A stretch of DNA of 64,000 nt from Paenibacillus uliginis N3/975 (GTDB lineage Bacteria > Bacillota > Bacilli > Paenibacillales > Paenibacillaceae): positions 895,487-959,486 of the forward strand of contig NZ_LT840184.1 of NCBI RefSeq assembly GCF_900177425.1, written 5' to 3'. Of the stretch, positions 7,366 to 15,796 are shown piece by piece. The position numbers were made by a program, and so were the translations under genes. Position 1 is the stretch's first letter, and every line of letters begins with the position of its first letter. The notes below the pieces were generated by a model, which made no database searches, was not told where the DNA came from, and saw nothing but the letters and a program-made list of their open reading frames with translations.

Positions 7366-9123
7366 ATGGCTGAAGCCATAAACTACCGCATGAATCTGGT
7401 CATTGATCCGAAAAATGTGATCAAGGCGAACCGCGAGCTGCGGGCGATGGAGCGTTATTTCGAACGGATCCAGGGGCGCGTCTTAAAAATCGGGAGAACC
7501 CGTATGGTGCCTGAAATTGTACTGAAGGACAGCGCCTCGAAAGGACTGGATAGTCTGTATGAAAAATTCAACCGGGTGAAATCCCAGGTCATTCAGGCGT
7601 CTGCGAATGTGAACTTGAATGTGAAACAGTCGGCAGCCGCCAATGTGAATCCGAATATACAGATGGACTTTTCTCCGATGGTCCAGGCGCTTCAGGCAAA
7701 TACGGAAGCAGTGACTAATCTGACAAGTACGCTCGAATCACTGGAGCTTGGGGGAGGGGCTGCGGAAAAGGAGAGCTCCTGGTTGGATAAAGTGGCTACC
7801 TTTTCTGGTGCGGTCGCTCTATTTGGCGGCGGTGTGAAAAGCTTTGGTGAGCTGCCAAAGAAACGAAAAGCGGTTCGTGATGCATGGGAGGGGAAGCCTG
7901 AGAAAACCAAAGGTATCATAGTTAGGAGAAAAAATAAAGATACTTTACCTTCTGAAACAAGAGTTGAGAAGGCAAAGAGGGTGAAACTCCAAAATAAAGG
8001 GAGACTTACAACTGCAGTAGGCGATCTGATTGGAACTGCTGGGTCCGCTGGCAAAGGTATTTTTGGCGGAATAAGTGAGTTGTGGAAATCCGGTAAAGAT
8101 TTGTTTGGTGGCAACAGCGGCATCGTATCCGGCATTGACAGTGGCGCTGCAAAAAAAAGTATGCCATCAAATGTGGCTAAGGTTGCTCCCAAAAGCAGTA
8201 TGGGCTCAGGCTTTATGAAAGGATTCGGGAAACGCCTGCTGGGTCCGTTAGCTTTTGCCGCTGATGTCGCTTCCATTGCTTCAGCTGAGCCCGGTAAGGA
8301 GCGAGCTAAAGCTATAGGTTCCACTGTCGGAGGAGGTGCTGGCGCGGCGATTGGCGGCTTTATTGGGTCGATTATTCCGGGGGCAGGAACCTTCATTGGT
8401 TCTGCTTTGGGAGGTGCCGCCGGTAGCTGGATTGGTGAAAAGGCAGGTGGTCTGATCTCAGATGTCGGTAGCTGGATTGGTGAAAAAGCAGGTGGCCTGA
8501 TCTCGGGTGCTGGCAGCAAAATCAAAGAGGGTGCTTCTAAGGTTTCGGATTGGTTTTCCAGTAAATTCTCCTTCGGTAAAAAGAAGAATCCAGCCGAGGA
8601 TATCGCCGAAATACCGTCTAGCATAAGAAGGCCGACAACACCCGCAGCTTCTCAGGCAATATCTAACGCACTTGCTTTAGCGAGACCTAGTGCTCCTTCT
8701 TCTGCACCTGGTCCATTCATACCGGGACCCGTTCTTCCAACTGCCTTTGCCCCGGCACCTTATCCAGGACTAATCAGCCCTTATGGACCGATGCCTCCTG
8801 CAAGTATGGCTCCGTCTCTAAGTGGCGGGCCCAGAATGGGTCCGGCAGCAAACGGTAACCCGAATGCCACAGGGAACAAAATGACGCCGCAGGTGGTTCA
8901 GATTAGTCCAGAGCAAATGACGGCCTTGTCAGGCTTTTTGAAGGATTTTAAGACGGAAACGACGATGAACTACAATCTGCCGCCGGGAGCAGTGCAGGTC
9001 ACTGTGCATGAAGAGCATCCGGTGGATGTTGAAGGGCTGATTCTGCAAATCGGGCAGCGCCTGAGAGCCGAATTTAACAAAGCGACGCAGAATCGAAAGC
9101 CGGCACCTAAGGCATATGTATAA
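7366..9123 (+). CDS. xkdO: Tail tape measure protein (set 1)
   Basis: A 585-residue tape measure protein, which sets tail length and occupies the tube. The N-terminal 120 residues are charged and helical. Around residues 295-385 there is a glycine-zipper-rich hydrophobic part (GGGAGAAIGGFIGSIIPGAG), which includes a tandem repeat of GSWIGEKAGGLIS. A proline-rich linker follows (residues 425-500), then a short C-terminal domain. ATG at 7366 has the ideal AAAGGAGGTGAATACAT in front. It is much shorter than PBSX XkdO (over 1300 residues), so a short tail of roughly 90 nm would be expected at about 1.5 angstrom per residue. Confidence 0.8.
   Translation: MAEAINYRMNLVIDPKNVIKANRELRAMERYFERIQGRVLKIGRTRMVPEIVLKDSASKGLDSLYEKFNRVKSQVIQASANVNLNVKQSAAANVNPNIQMDFSPMVQALQANTEAVTNLTSTLESLELGGGAAEKESSWLDKVATFSGAVALFGGGVKSFGELPKKRKAVRDAWEGKPEKTKGIIVRRKNKDTLPSETRVEKAKRVKLQNKGRLTTAVGDLIGTAGSAGKGIFGGISELWKSGKDLFGGNSGIVSGIDSGAAKKSMPSNVAKVAPKSSMGSGFMKGFGKRLLGPLAFAADVASIASAEPGKERAKAIGSTVGGGAGAAIGGFIGSIIPGAGTFIGSALGGAAGSWIGEKAGGLISDVGSWIGEKAGGLISGAGSKIKEGASKVSDWFSSKFSFGKKKNPAEDIAEIPSSIRRPTTPAASQAISNALALARPSAPSSAPGPFIPGPVLPTAFAPAPYPGLISPYGPMPPASMAPSLSGGPRMGPAANGNPNATGNKMTPQVVQISPEQMTALSGFLKDFKTETTMNYNLPPGAVQVTVHEEHPVDVEGLILQIGQRLRAEFNKATQNRKPAPKAYV
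8422..8505 (+). repeat. 45-bp tandem duplication inside the tape measure gene
   Basis: Two near-identical 39-base units (8422-8460 and 8467-8505) repeat with a 45-base period and encode GSWIGEKAGGLIS twice. The two units differ at only a few third positions. The change keeps the frame and lengthens the membrane-active-looking glycine segment by 15 residues. Confidence 0.8.
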
Positions 9124-9151
9124 CCATCCAAATAGAAAGGAGGGAGGCGGC

Positions 9152-9793
9152 GTGGAGTTTAGATTGATTGACGGAAAAGGTAAGAGATTTACTTTCCCGG
9201 TTAATCCAGAAGAGGTCACGATTTCACGGCAAAAAGGCTTTGATACGACCACAATTTTGTCGCGTGGGGAGTTCGATTTTCCACAGGGAAATAAGATTAA
9301 GGAAATTTCGTTTTCCTCTTTTTTTCCTAAGGAATACGACGAAGCTTTCTGCAAGGGAGGCAAGAAAAACCTGCCTAATCCGCAAACAGCCATGAATAAG
9401 CTGAATGATTTCTTGGCGTCGAAAACCCCACTGCGTTTTATCATTACCGAGACGGCGGTCAATGTACCTGTGTTCGTATCCTCCCATCAATCGATCTTTC
9501 GGGGCGGTGAGCCGGGGGATGTGTATTTTGACATTACGCTCCGTACCTGGAGTGAGTTGAAGGTTGCAAAAATAGGCGGAAGCAAGGGAGCTGCAACGAA
9601 TAAAAAGCCCCGGACAGACATGAAGGAAAAGAACAAGACTTATACCGTGAAGCCGGGTGACTCGCTCTCTAAAATCGCCAAACTGGAGCTGGGGGACAGC
9701 TTCAAATGGAATCAGATTTACAAGCTGAATCAGAAGGTAATCGGTAACAATCCGAACGCCATCAAGCCCGGGCAGAAGCTGGTGCTGTCATGA
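9152..9793 (+). CDS. xkdP: LysM-domain tail protein, XkdP type (set 1)
   Basis: A 213-residue protein. The N-terminal domain (FPVNPEEVTISRQKG...FSSFFPKEYDE) is the conserved part of the XkdP family, and the C-terminus is one LysM module (YTVKPGDSLSKIAKLELG...IKPGQKLVLS). In contractile tails this protein sits at the tube/baseplate hub junction and may touch peptidoglycan. I chose GTG at 9152, which has AAAGGAGGG at good spacing and gives the same N-terminus as set 2; an upstream in-frame ATG overlaps the tape measure stop. Its stop overlaps the next start. Confidence 0.85.
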   Translation: MEFRLIDGKGKRFTFPVNPEEVTISRQKGFDTTTILSRGEFDFPQGNKIKEISFSSFFPKEYDEAFCKGGKKNLPNPQTAMNKLNDFLASKTPLRFIITETAVNVPVFVSSHQSIFRGGEPGDVYFDITLRTWSELKVAKIGGSKGAATNKKPRTDMKEKNKTYTVKPGDSLSKIAKLELGDSFKWNQIYKLNQKVIGNNPNAIKPGQKLVLS

Positions 9794-10767
9794 GTTACAA
9801 GGTGATTTTGCAGGACAAGTACGATTTGTCCCCCTTGGTGGAATCTATTAATCTGCGGGATTCGCTGGAGCAAATCGCCTATCAGGGGACGGTCAACCTG
9901 GTGGTGACGCCGGATATGCCCCCCATTGAGCCGGGAATGGCGATCCGGATTAGCGGTATTCCTTACGGTAAAAAGGATTACGTTCCTCTGCTTCATCCGG
10001 CCGTTGTCTGGGAAGTGTCAACTTCGAATAACGGAGTGAAGCGGATGACCTTGACGCTGTACGACCGCACGGTATATCTGGATAAATCGGAGGATGAATA
10101 TTTGTTCCCGGCTAAACAGACCGCAACACAGCGTTTTAAAAAATATGCGGCCGACTGGGAGTTGAAAATTGCCGTTTTGCCGGATACGGAGAAGAAGCTT
10201 GGCCGTTCCGTTTACCGGACACAGTCGATTTATGCCAGCATGTTTGCCGATCTGCGCGAGACAGCTAAAGCCGGAGGGAAGCTGTATCATCCCCGGATGA
10301 TCTCATCCGGACTTGAGCTGTACGAGCTTGGAAGTAATAAGGATGTGTATATCCTCGAGGCGCTAACGGATACAACGCAATCGCGGACACTTGAGGGTGC
10401 TGCTACCATGGTTAAGGTGCTGGCAACAGCGGCAAGCGAGACCGGAAAAGAGGTTCCTTCCAAAGTGCTGGCCATTGAGAAAAAGGATATTGAGAAATAC
10501 GGTCAGCTGCAGGCGATTATTCAGGACGATGAGGTCAAATCCGGCGCGGCCGCCCGTCAGCTGGCGAAAAGCAAGCTCCGCGGCATTCAGGAGACCATTT
10601 CTCTAAATGCCCCGGATATCAATACTATTCGTGCCGGAGATACCGTCATGCTAGGCTCCATGAAGCTGATTGTGATTTCGATCAGCCGAGAGATGGGCAA
10701 TCCGGGAAGTATGTCGCTGGAGCTGGGGACGTATGACGATGTAAAAAGGAGGTTTTATCTTGAATAA
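9790..10767 (+). CDS. xkdQ: Baseplate hub protein, XkdQ type (set 1)
   Basis: A 325-residue protein of the XkdQ/YqbQ family, comparable to the gpD/gp27 hub ring that joins tube and spike. It keeps the family layout: an N-terminal beta region (YDLSPLVESINLRDSLEQIAYQ), a central KRMTLTLYDRTVYLDKSEDEY segment, and the C-terminal GDTVMLGSMKLIVISISREM. Its ATG overlaps the LysM gene stop by 4 bases and its stop overlaps the next TTG start, indicating tight translational coupling. Confidence 0.82.
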   Translation: MSYKVILQDKYDLSPLVESINLRDSLEQIAYQGTVNLVVTPDMPPIEPGMAIRISGIPYGKKDYVPLLHPAVVWEVSTSNNGVKRMTLTLYDRTVYLDKSEDEYLFPAKQTATQRFKKYAADWELKIAVLPDTEKKLGRSVYRTQSIYASMFADLRETAKAGGKLYHPRMISSGLELYELGSNKDVYILEALTDTTQSRTLEGAATMVKVLATAASETGKEVPSKVLAIEKKDIEKYGQLQAIIQDDEVKSGAAARQLAKSKLRGIQETISLNAPDINTIRAGDTVMLGSMKLIVISISREMGNPGSMSLELGTYDDVKRRFYLE

Positions 10768-11149
10768 AGACCCCTATGGACAATTGGCCTCTTCCCTCTA
10801 TGCCTCGTTCAACAAGCAGACGCGTCAAGCTTTGGGCGGAGTGGGAGCAGTGCTGGGCACCATCACATCGACCGGATTGAAGCTGGATGATTTCAAGCAT
10901 GAGTTCCAGGATTATATGGTCGCTGAGCTGCCTGGCTTGTTATCTCTGCCCCGTCGTACGGTTGTGGGAACTACAACCTGGGAGGGCAAGCAGCTGGAAA
11001 TGTCGTTTGATTTTGAGGAAAGTGAAGTAGAAGATACGCGTCTTGAGCTGGGGAAAGGCTTAAAACCGGGAGATCGCGTGCTTGCAATTCGGGTTAACAG
11101 TGGCAATGACGTCGTTGTGGTATGTAAGGTGGTGAATGGTCATGGCTAG
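10760..11149 (+). CDS. XkdR-like (DUF2577-like) tail protein (set 1)
   Basis: A 129-residue protein in the slot of XkdR. It starts with TTG at 10760, preceded by AAAAGGAGG and overlapping the hub gene stop. The C-terminal end (LKPGDRVLAIRVNSGNDVVVVCKV) resembles the end of the set 2 DUF2577 protein (LKTGDTVLLVRYQGGQTYLVLDR). The N-terminal half is different, so set 1 has a diverged form. Probably a small baseplate component. Confidence 0.55.
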   Translation: MNKDPYGQLASSLYASFNKQTRQALGGVGAVLGTITSTGLKLDDFKHEFQDYMVAELPGLLSLPRRTVVGTTTWEGKQLEMSFDFEESEVEDTRLELGKGLKPGDRVLAIRVNSGNDVVVVCKVVNGHG

Positions 11150-11600
11150 TTTGTTTCCTGAGACGGATGATATGATCTGGACCGATGTGTCTGAGCCGGA
11201 GATGGTGGAGGGAAGCGGGGCTGTTTTTGGACGGAGCTGGCGTTATGATTTTGAAGTCGGTGAGTTCGTGATGTCCCCTACCCGTAAAGTTACGCCTGTG
11301 GATGAGAAGGAAGCCTGGGTAATCTGGTGTGAAAAAGCCATTCGTACGCCACGTTACCGTCATCTTATCTATTCACGGGATTACGGCAGCGAGCTGGAGG
11401 AGCTGATCGGGAGCGACTACGACCATGCTTTGCAGGAAAGTGAGATCCGGCGCATGGTTACCGAGACGCTGCTGGCAGATGCGCGCACGGAGAGTGTGGA
11501 TCAATTTCTCTTTACTTGGGAAGGTGAAGCCTGCCACTTCAGCTGCCAAATTACAAGCATCCGGGATGAGACTGAAATTATAGAAAGTGTGGTGATCTAA
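11136..11600 (+). CDS. xkdS: DUF2634 baseplate protein, XkdS type (set 1)
   Basis: A 154-residue protein of the XkdS/DUF2634 family, related to the gp25-like baseplate wedge. The core RTPRYRHLIYSRDYGSELEELIG is nearly the same as in set 2 (QTRRFEHLIYSSDYGQELDAVIG). It probably forms the innermost baseplate ring where sheath assembly begins. The start overlaps the previous gene, and a second ATG two codons later (11142) is also possible. The stop codon region overlaps the ATG of the baseplate J gene. Confidence 0.85.
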   Translation: MVMASLFPETDDMIWTDVSEPEMVEGSGAVFGRSWRYDFEVGEFVMSPTRKVTPVDEKEAWVIWCEKAIRTPRYRHLIYSRDYGSELEELIGSDYDHALQESEIRRMVTETLLADARTESVDQFLFTWEGEACHFSCQITSIRDETEIIESVVI

Positions 11601-12754
11601 TGGCAGACTTGCCGCAATATTTGCAGGATCAGACGGAAGAGAACATTATGAACCGCATGCTGGATAAAGTGCCTTCGGACATCGACAAATCTGAAGGCTC
11701 TTTTATTTGGGATGCACAGGCGCCAGTGGCGTTTATGCTGTCCGAAGCGGCCCTTTGGGCACAGGAGCTGCTGCGACGGGGGTTTGCGAGTACAGCGGCG
11801 AGCGACAATCCAGAATTTCGTTCCGCCGAACTGGACCTGAGGGCAGCCGAGCATGGCATCACAAGGCGAGAGGCTGTTGCCTCGTCCGGCAGTGTCGTAT
11901 TTACGGGGAAACCGGGCACGACGGTGCCTGCTGGAACTTTTGTGGCTACACCTGCGGATGAAGGCTCCGGGGAACCCTCGGTAGAGTATGCTACAACGAT
12001 GGGTGTTACGCTCAGTGACTTGGGCACAGGTACAGCTCCGATCAAGGCTGTTACACCTGGCAAAAACGGCAACGTTCCCGCAGGTGTCATTCAACTCATG
12101 TCGACATCAATTAGCGGCGTAACGTCGGTTACGAATCCTGAGCCGACGAAGAGCGGGACGGATACCGAGATGGATCAGTCTTTGTTAGAAAGATTTTACG
12201 CCAAGGTTCGTAGCCAGGGTACGAGCGGCAACAAAGCGCAGTATATGCAGTGGGCCAATGAAATCGCTGGTGTTGGAGGAGTAGAGGTCGTTCCTTTGTG
12301 GAAAGGCCCTGGCACGGTAGGACTGTATCTGTTGGACACGGACAAGCGTGCTGCAAGCAAGGATATCGTGGATGCCGTCCAGCGCCATATCGATCCGTCT
12401 CAAGATGGACAGGGCGAGGGCGTTGCCCCGTCAGGTCCGGTGATCACCGTGATGCCTGCGAAGGAAATGGAGATTAACATCTCAGTTAAAGTGCAGCGCA
12501 CTTTGGAACAACCTTCAACATTGGACGAAATCCGGCAGCTGATCGAGGAAGGCGTTCGCACCTACTTGCAGCAGATCGCGTTTAACCGGAAAGATCCCCT
12601 AGTGCGTTACACGAGGATTGCTGCCGTTCTGCTGGACATCCCGATTATTGTAGACTACGCAGATCTGACGATTAACGGCAACACCGAGCAGCAAAATATC
12701 GAAATCGGCCTCGGTCAAGTCGCGGTGTTGGGGACGGTGAGCGTTAGTGAATAA
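11600..12754 (+). CDS. xkdT: Baseplate J family protein, XkdT type (set 1)
   Basis: A 384-residue baseplate wedge protein of the gpJ/XkdT family. Recognisable parts are the N-terminal ENIMNRMLDKVPSDIDKSEG, the central TKSGTDTEMDQSLLERFYAKVR, WKGPGTVGLYLLD, and the C-terminal GQVAVLGTVSVSE. Wedge proteins transmit the fibre signal to the sheath. Set 2 has a 352-residue counterpart with the same order of motifs. ATG at 11600 overlaps the previous stop by one base. Confidence 0.92.
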   Translation: MADLPQYLQDQTEENIMNRMLDKVPSDIDKSEGSFIWDAQAPVAFMLSEAALWAQELLRRGFASTAASDNPEFRSAELDLRAAEHGITRREAVASSGSVVFTGKPGTTVPAGTFVATPADEGSGEPSVEYATTMGVTLSDLGTGTAPIKAVTPGKNGNVPAGVIQLMSTSISGVTSVTNPEPTKSGTDTEMDQSLLERFYAKVRSQGTSGNKAQYMQWANEIAGVGGVEVVPLWKGPGTVGLYLLDTDKRAASKDIVDAVQRHIDPSQDGQGEGVAPSGPVITVMPAKEMEINISVKVQRTLEQPSTLDEIRQLIEEGVRTYLQQIAFNRKDPLVRYTRIAAVLLDIPIIVDYADLTINGNTEQQNIEIGLGQVAVLGTVSVSE

Positions 12755-13313
12755 TACCAAAATGAACAGCTTGCGTGGTCGTGAGCTGTTTTCTTATCTT
12801 CCGGCTTATTATGAGACTTCCCGCGTCATGCAATCGGATATGGATGCCAAGGGCAGTGAGATGGACAGGTTTTATCAGGCTTTGAACTCAACTGTTGACC
12901 AGTTCTTTGTGCGCACGGCTACCTGGGGATTGGATCGCTGGGAGACTGAGCTGGGCATTCCCACGGATCGCACCAAGCCAATCGAGCAGCGGCGGGCCGT
13001 AATTGAGTCCAAGCTGCGTGGAGCGGGGACTTTTACGGGGCGTCTCGTTAAAAATGTTGCTGAAGCCTATGACGGCGGCACCGTCGACGTATCCTTTCAG
13101 CCGCAGGAGTGGGCGTTCACTATTACGTTCATAGATACGCTTGGGATTCCGCCTAATTTGGACGATTTGAAAGCAGCGATTGAGGAGATCAAGCCAGCGC
13201 ATTTGGATGTGGTGTATGAATTTAATTATTTGCTCATTCGCGATATTCATGACGTGATGACCTTACATGATATGGAACAAACACCATTAAATAAATTTGC
13301 AGGAGGTGCTTGA
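12747..13313 (+). CDS. xkdU: DUF2313 baseplate protein, XkdU type (set 1)
   Basis: A 188-residue protein of the YmfQ/XkdU (DUF2313) family, thought to link the baseplate wedge to tail fibres. Family features include LFSYLPAYYETSRVM, TATWGLDRWETELGIPTD, KPIEQRRAVIESKLRG and EIKPAHLDVVYEFNYLLIRD. GTG at 12747 overlaps the preceding gene. A fibre gene follows directly. Confidence 0.9.
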   Translation: MNNTKMNSLRGRELFSYLPAYYETSRVMQSDMDAKGSEMDRFYQALNSTVDQFFVRTATWGLDRWETELGIPTDRTKPIEQRRAVIESKLRGAGTFTGRLVKNVAEAYDGGTVDVSFQPQEWAFTITFIDTLGIPPNLDDLKAAIEEIKPAHLDVVYEFNYLLIRDIHDVMTLHDMEQTPLNKFAGGA

Positions 13314-13314
13314 G

Positions 13315-14397
13315 TTGTCTAATAACACACCGAATTTAGGACTACTGAAAAAAGATCCGATGGTGGATGGTAATGAGACTTTTAATATTAAGACGATGTT
13401 GAATGACAACTGGGATAAGATTGATGAGGTAGTGGGGCAGGTCCGGGAGGATTTGGGGAACATCGATGTGGAACTTCCGGATGCATCTCTTACGGAGAAG
13501 GGAATTGTGCAGCTCTCCAATGCTACGAACGGCACGAGGGAGAATGTGGCGGCTACGGAGAAGGCGGTGAAGGCGGCGTATGACGAGGCGCTCGCGGGAA
13601 AGCAGCTTGGAGTTGAGCAAAAAGCAAATGTGGTTGCCGCGCTCAATTCCATTGGGGTAGCGGCATCCACTAGTGAAACTTGGGCGCAGCTCATACCAAA
13701 AATTGCGGCAGTTATCCGGGCGACGGGCAATGCTACTGTTGCAGACGTAATTGCAGGAAAGACGTTTAGTAATGCAAGCGAAAATGGTTTAACAGGAACC
13801 ATCCCGGATAGAGGCGCGGGGGGTACTGTTACACCGAACACCGCAGACCAAACCAAAGAAGCTGGACGGTATACAAGCGCGATAACAATCAAGGGGGAGC
13901 CGAACCTGATAGTAGGTAATTTGCCAAAGGACAAGACTTTCTTTGGTGTAACGGGTCTCCTTGAACGAATGACCACAGCAGAGAAGCGAGTTATAGCCAA
14001 TGCGATAACAGGTAAAGGGGTAGCAGCCTCAGCGAATGATACGAATACGGTTCTCGCTAATAAAATCGGGTTGATCCAGACCACCAAGTATGCTTCGGGC
14101 AGTCTCTATGCTTCGGAGGGAAGAGTGTACGTCAGTGGGGTGGGCTTTCGACCCAAAATGATCAAACTGTACGGTGATTATTATAACAGCGAGAGCTACT
14201 TTACGGTTTGTTTTCTCTTCGATGATCCGATCCGTAGCGCCTATGGTTTTTTGACCCCGAACACGAGTTACGATGGAGGGGTGATGTCCGGGGTTGGGAG
14301 TAACCTTCGAGACAATCTCATCACGAATAGTGGATTTAACGTTTATTATTACTATTGGCTAAATAATCTGATGTACTGGGAGGCTTGGGGACATTGA
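13315..14397 (+). CDS. Tail fibre protein (set 1)
   Basis: A 360-residue fibre. The N-terminus (NNTPNLGLLKKDPMVDGNETF, then LNDNWDKIDEVVG) is the baseplate-attachment part and matches the set 2 fibre. Next comes the phage fibre repeat ASLTEKGIVQLSNATNGTREN, then a middle section with ATVADVIAGKTFSNASENGL, and a C-terminal tip (GRVYVSGVGFRPKMIKLYG) that probably binds the target surface. TTG at 13315 follows AGGAGG at 13301 and aligns with the set 2 start; an upstream TTG in frame lacks this spacing. The stop overlaps the next start. Confidence 0.85.
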   Translation: MSNNTPNLGLLKKDPMVDGNETFNIKTMLNDNWDKIDEVVGQVREDLGNIDVELPDASLTEKGIVQLSNATNGTRENVAATEKAVKAAYDEALAGKQLGVEQKANVVAALNSIGVAASTSETWAQLIPKIAAVIRATGNATVADVIAGKTFSNASENGLTGTIPDRGAGGTVTPNTADQTKEAGRYTSAITIKGEPNLIVGNLPKDKTFFGVTGLLERMTTAEKRVIANAITGKGVAASANDTNTVLANKIGLIQTTKYASGSLYASEGRVYVSGVGFRPKMIKLYGDYYNSESYFTVCFLFDDPIRSAYGFLTPNTSYDGGVMSGVGSNLRDNLITNSGFNVYYYYWLNNLMYWEAWGH

Positions 14398-14795
14398 ATA
14401 ACGCAATCGGCAGACGCTTATATTATCTGAAAGCAACAGGTGAAGTGATTCAAGATACAGGGGAGCGTACTGGATGGGTGGTAGAAACCACCGTAGAACA
14501 AGACTTTGAAACGTACCGCTCCTTGCGTGAACGGGTACCGGAGACGGTGGGGATGATCCAACTGGAGTATGGGGCGTACGCAGCCGATCGAGCTGAGGGC
14601 GGTAGCATTACCCGCATTGACATGGATACGATGGAACCGATGTTTACGTATCGTGATCCAATTGACCCAGGGACGCCACAAGAGCCGGGTCCAGCATTGT
14701 CTGAACAACTAACAACCTTAAAAACTGAAAATGAATCATTGAAAAGTAGGGTTTCGGACGTCGAAATGACGATTACCGAAATCCTTTTTTCATGA
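14394..14795 (+). CDS. Fibre-associated small protein with C-terminal coiled coil (set 1)
   Basis: A 133-residue protein starting with TTG at 14394, overlapping the fibre stop (TTGA), with GGGAGG upstream. The N-terminal 90 residues are not a family I recognise. The last 35 residues (SEQLTTLKTENESLKSRVSD) are a coiled coil, as in the proteins after the set 2 fibres at 25723 and 27274. The position suggests a fibre assembly partner or minor baseplate protein, similar to XkdW, but this is inference. Confidence 0.5.
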   Translation: MNNAIGRRLYYLKATGEVIQDTGERTGWVVETTVEQDFETYRSLRERVPETVGMIQLEYGAYAADRAEGGSITRIDMDTMEPMFTYRDPIDPGTPQEPGPALSEQLTTLKTENESLKSRVSDVEMTITEILFS

Positions 14796-14810
14796 GGGAG
14801 GTGATTGCTG

Positions 14811-14984
14811 ATGCTCAAAGATTTTCAGGTGCGTGTTGTGGCTAACGCTTACATTACTCGCGTAAACGAGGGCGAGGGTATTATTGATCAAGTCGTATCG
14901 ACTTACCCAATGCAGGCAGATGATCTCGATAAGGTTTTAGCTTATGTGTATGTCATCCGTCCGGATCTTGTACCGACAAAATAA
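14811..14984 (+). CDS. Small protein ending tail set 1
   Basis: A 57-residue protein from ATG at 14811 after GGGAGGTGATTGCTG. The sequence starts MLKDFQVRVVANAYITRV and ends VIRPDLVPTK. Its place, the last gene of the set, is where the small XkdX-type protein is found in PBSX, but I see no clear homology. Function unknown. Confidence 0.5.
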   Translation: MLKDFQVRVVANAYITRVNEGEGIIDQVVSTYPMQADDLDKVLAYVYVIRPDLVPTK

Positions 14985-15191
14985 TATCAATATCATGCTT
15001 CGAAGTGTTCTTGGGGATTTTGTTTCGAGGGCCGTCTTTTTTGTGATATAGGTATTATTGTATGGAGTAACCCTTAATGGGAAATTTATTCTAGAAAAAA
15101 ATTAGAACTTTCTTATTTGTAGAGATTTTTCTGTACTGAATTGAAGAGAAGAACATAGCAGACATCCAGTTAAAGAGAGGAGCAGTAGAGT
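14985..15191. other. AT-rich junction between tail sets 1 and 2
   Basis: 207 bases without a gene, noticeably richer in A and T than the flanking genes. No clean terminator or promoter can be named. A separate promoter for set 2 could lie here, but co-transcription from set 1 is equally possible. Confidence 0.4.
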
Positions 15192-15626
15192 ATGATTGTG
15201 CAGGAAATGCAGGCTTCTCTGAAAAAAGTCTTGCAAACAAAGTTTACGGATATCTCCCCCATCTCCAAAGAGGATGCCGACCCACTACCACCAGCTCCAT
15301 ACTTCCAAACCGAACTAACCCTAGCCGAGTTCGAGCCGATATCGACAAGTCGATATGCGGCTCGTTTTCGTTTCCGCATCGTCTACATGCCAGTGGAAGG
15401 GAAGCCGGTGGCAACTATCATGGATGAGATACTGGAGAGCCTGACATCTCTGGATGTCAGCGGCAGACCATGCCGCGCTTCATCCGTAGCTTGGGAGAGA
15501 CCGGAAGATAAAACGCCATCAGAAGATGGATATTTTCGCGCAGAGTATGTCATTCAGATGACATCAGATCAGGAAGAGACAGGCATGAAAATGCAAACAT
15601 TTAAACAGGGAGGCGGATTGAAATGA
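15192..15626 (+). CDS. Tail terminator-like protein (tail set 2)
   Basis: A 144-residue protein of the phage tail terminator family found before sheath genes in PBSX-like loci (FTDISPISKEDADPLPPAPYFQ, then ISTSRYAARFRFRIVYMP). It probably caps the head-distal stack at the end of tube and sheath growth, which is needed even in headless particles. It has one domain, against two in the set 1 counterpart. The start follows AGAGAGGAG. The stop overlaps the next ATG (ATGA). Confidence 0.6.
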   Translation: MIVQEMQASLKKVLQTKFTDISPISKEDADPLPPAPYFQTELTLAEFEPISTSRYAARFRFRIVYMPVEGKPVATIMDEILESLTSLDVSGRPCRASSVAWERPEDKTPSEDGYFRAEYVIQMTSDQEETGMKMQTFKQGGGLK

Positions 15627-15796
15627 GTAAAAAGGAAACAGCAGCAGCGTTTAGCAAACATCAACTGGCACAATCCAATCAATTCAGTAACCGTGAGAAG
15701 GATGTACTGAGTGCCATTCTTGAAGAAGGCAAAACGTACACCGTTCTGCAAGCTAAGGAACAGTTAAAAACATATTTGAAAAAGGAGGTCATTTAA
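15623..15796 (+). CDS. Small tail-locus protein preceding the sheath gene (set 2)
   Basis: A 57-residue protein (N-terminus MSKKETAAAFSKHQLAQSN) whose ATG overlaps the preceding stop and has AGGGAGGCGG in front. The C-terminal TYTVLQAKEQLKTYLKKEVI parallels the set 1 protein at 4451-4660. It stands in the XkdJ slot; role unknown. Its end contains the ribosome binding site AAAAAGGAGG of the sheath gene. Confidence 0.6.
   Translation: MSKKETAAAFSKHQLAQSNQFSNREKDVLSAILEEGKTYTVLQAKEQLKTYLKKEVI

Noticed and set aside
7692..8624. Long open frame (310 codons) on the reverse strand inside the set 1 tape measure gene
   Set aside because: It is the mirror of a strongly biased coding frame (Pro/Ala/Ser-rich shadow), without a ribosome binding site; the forward tape measure gene fits the locus.
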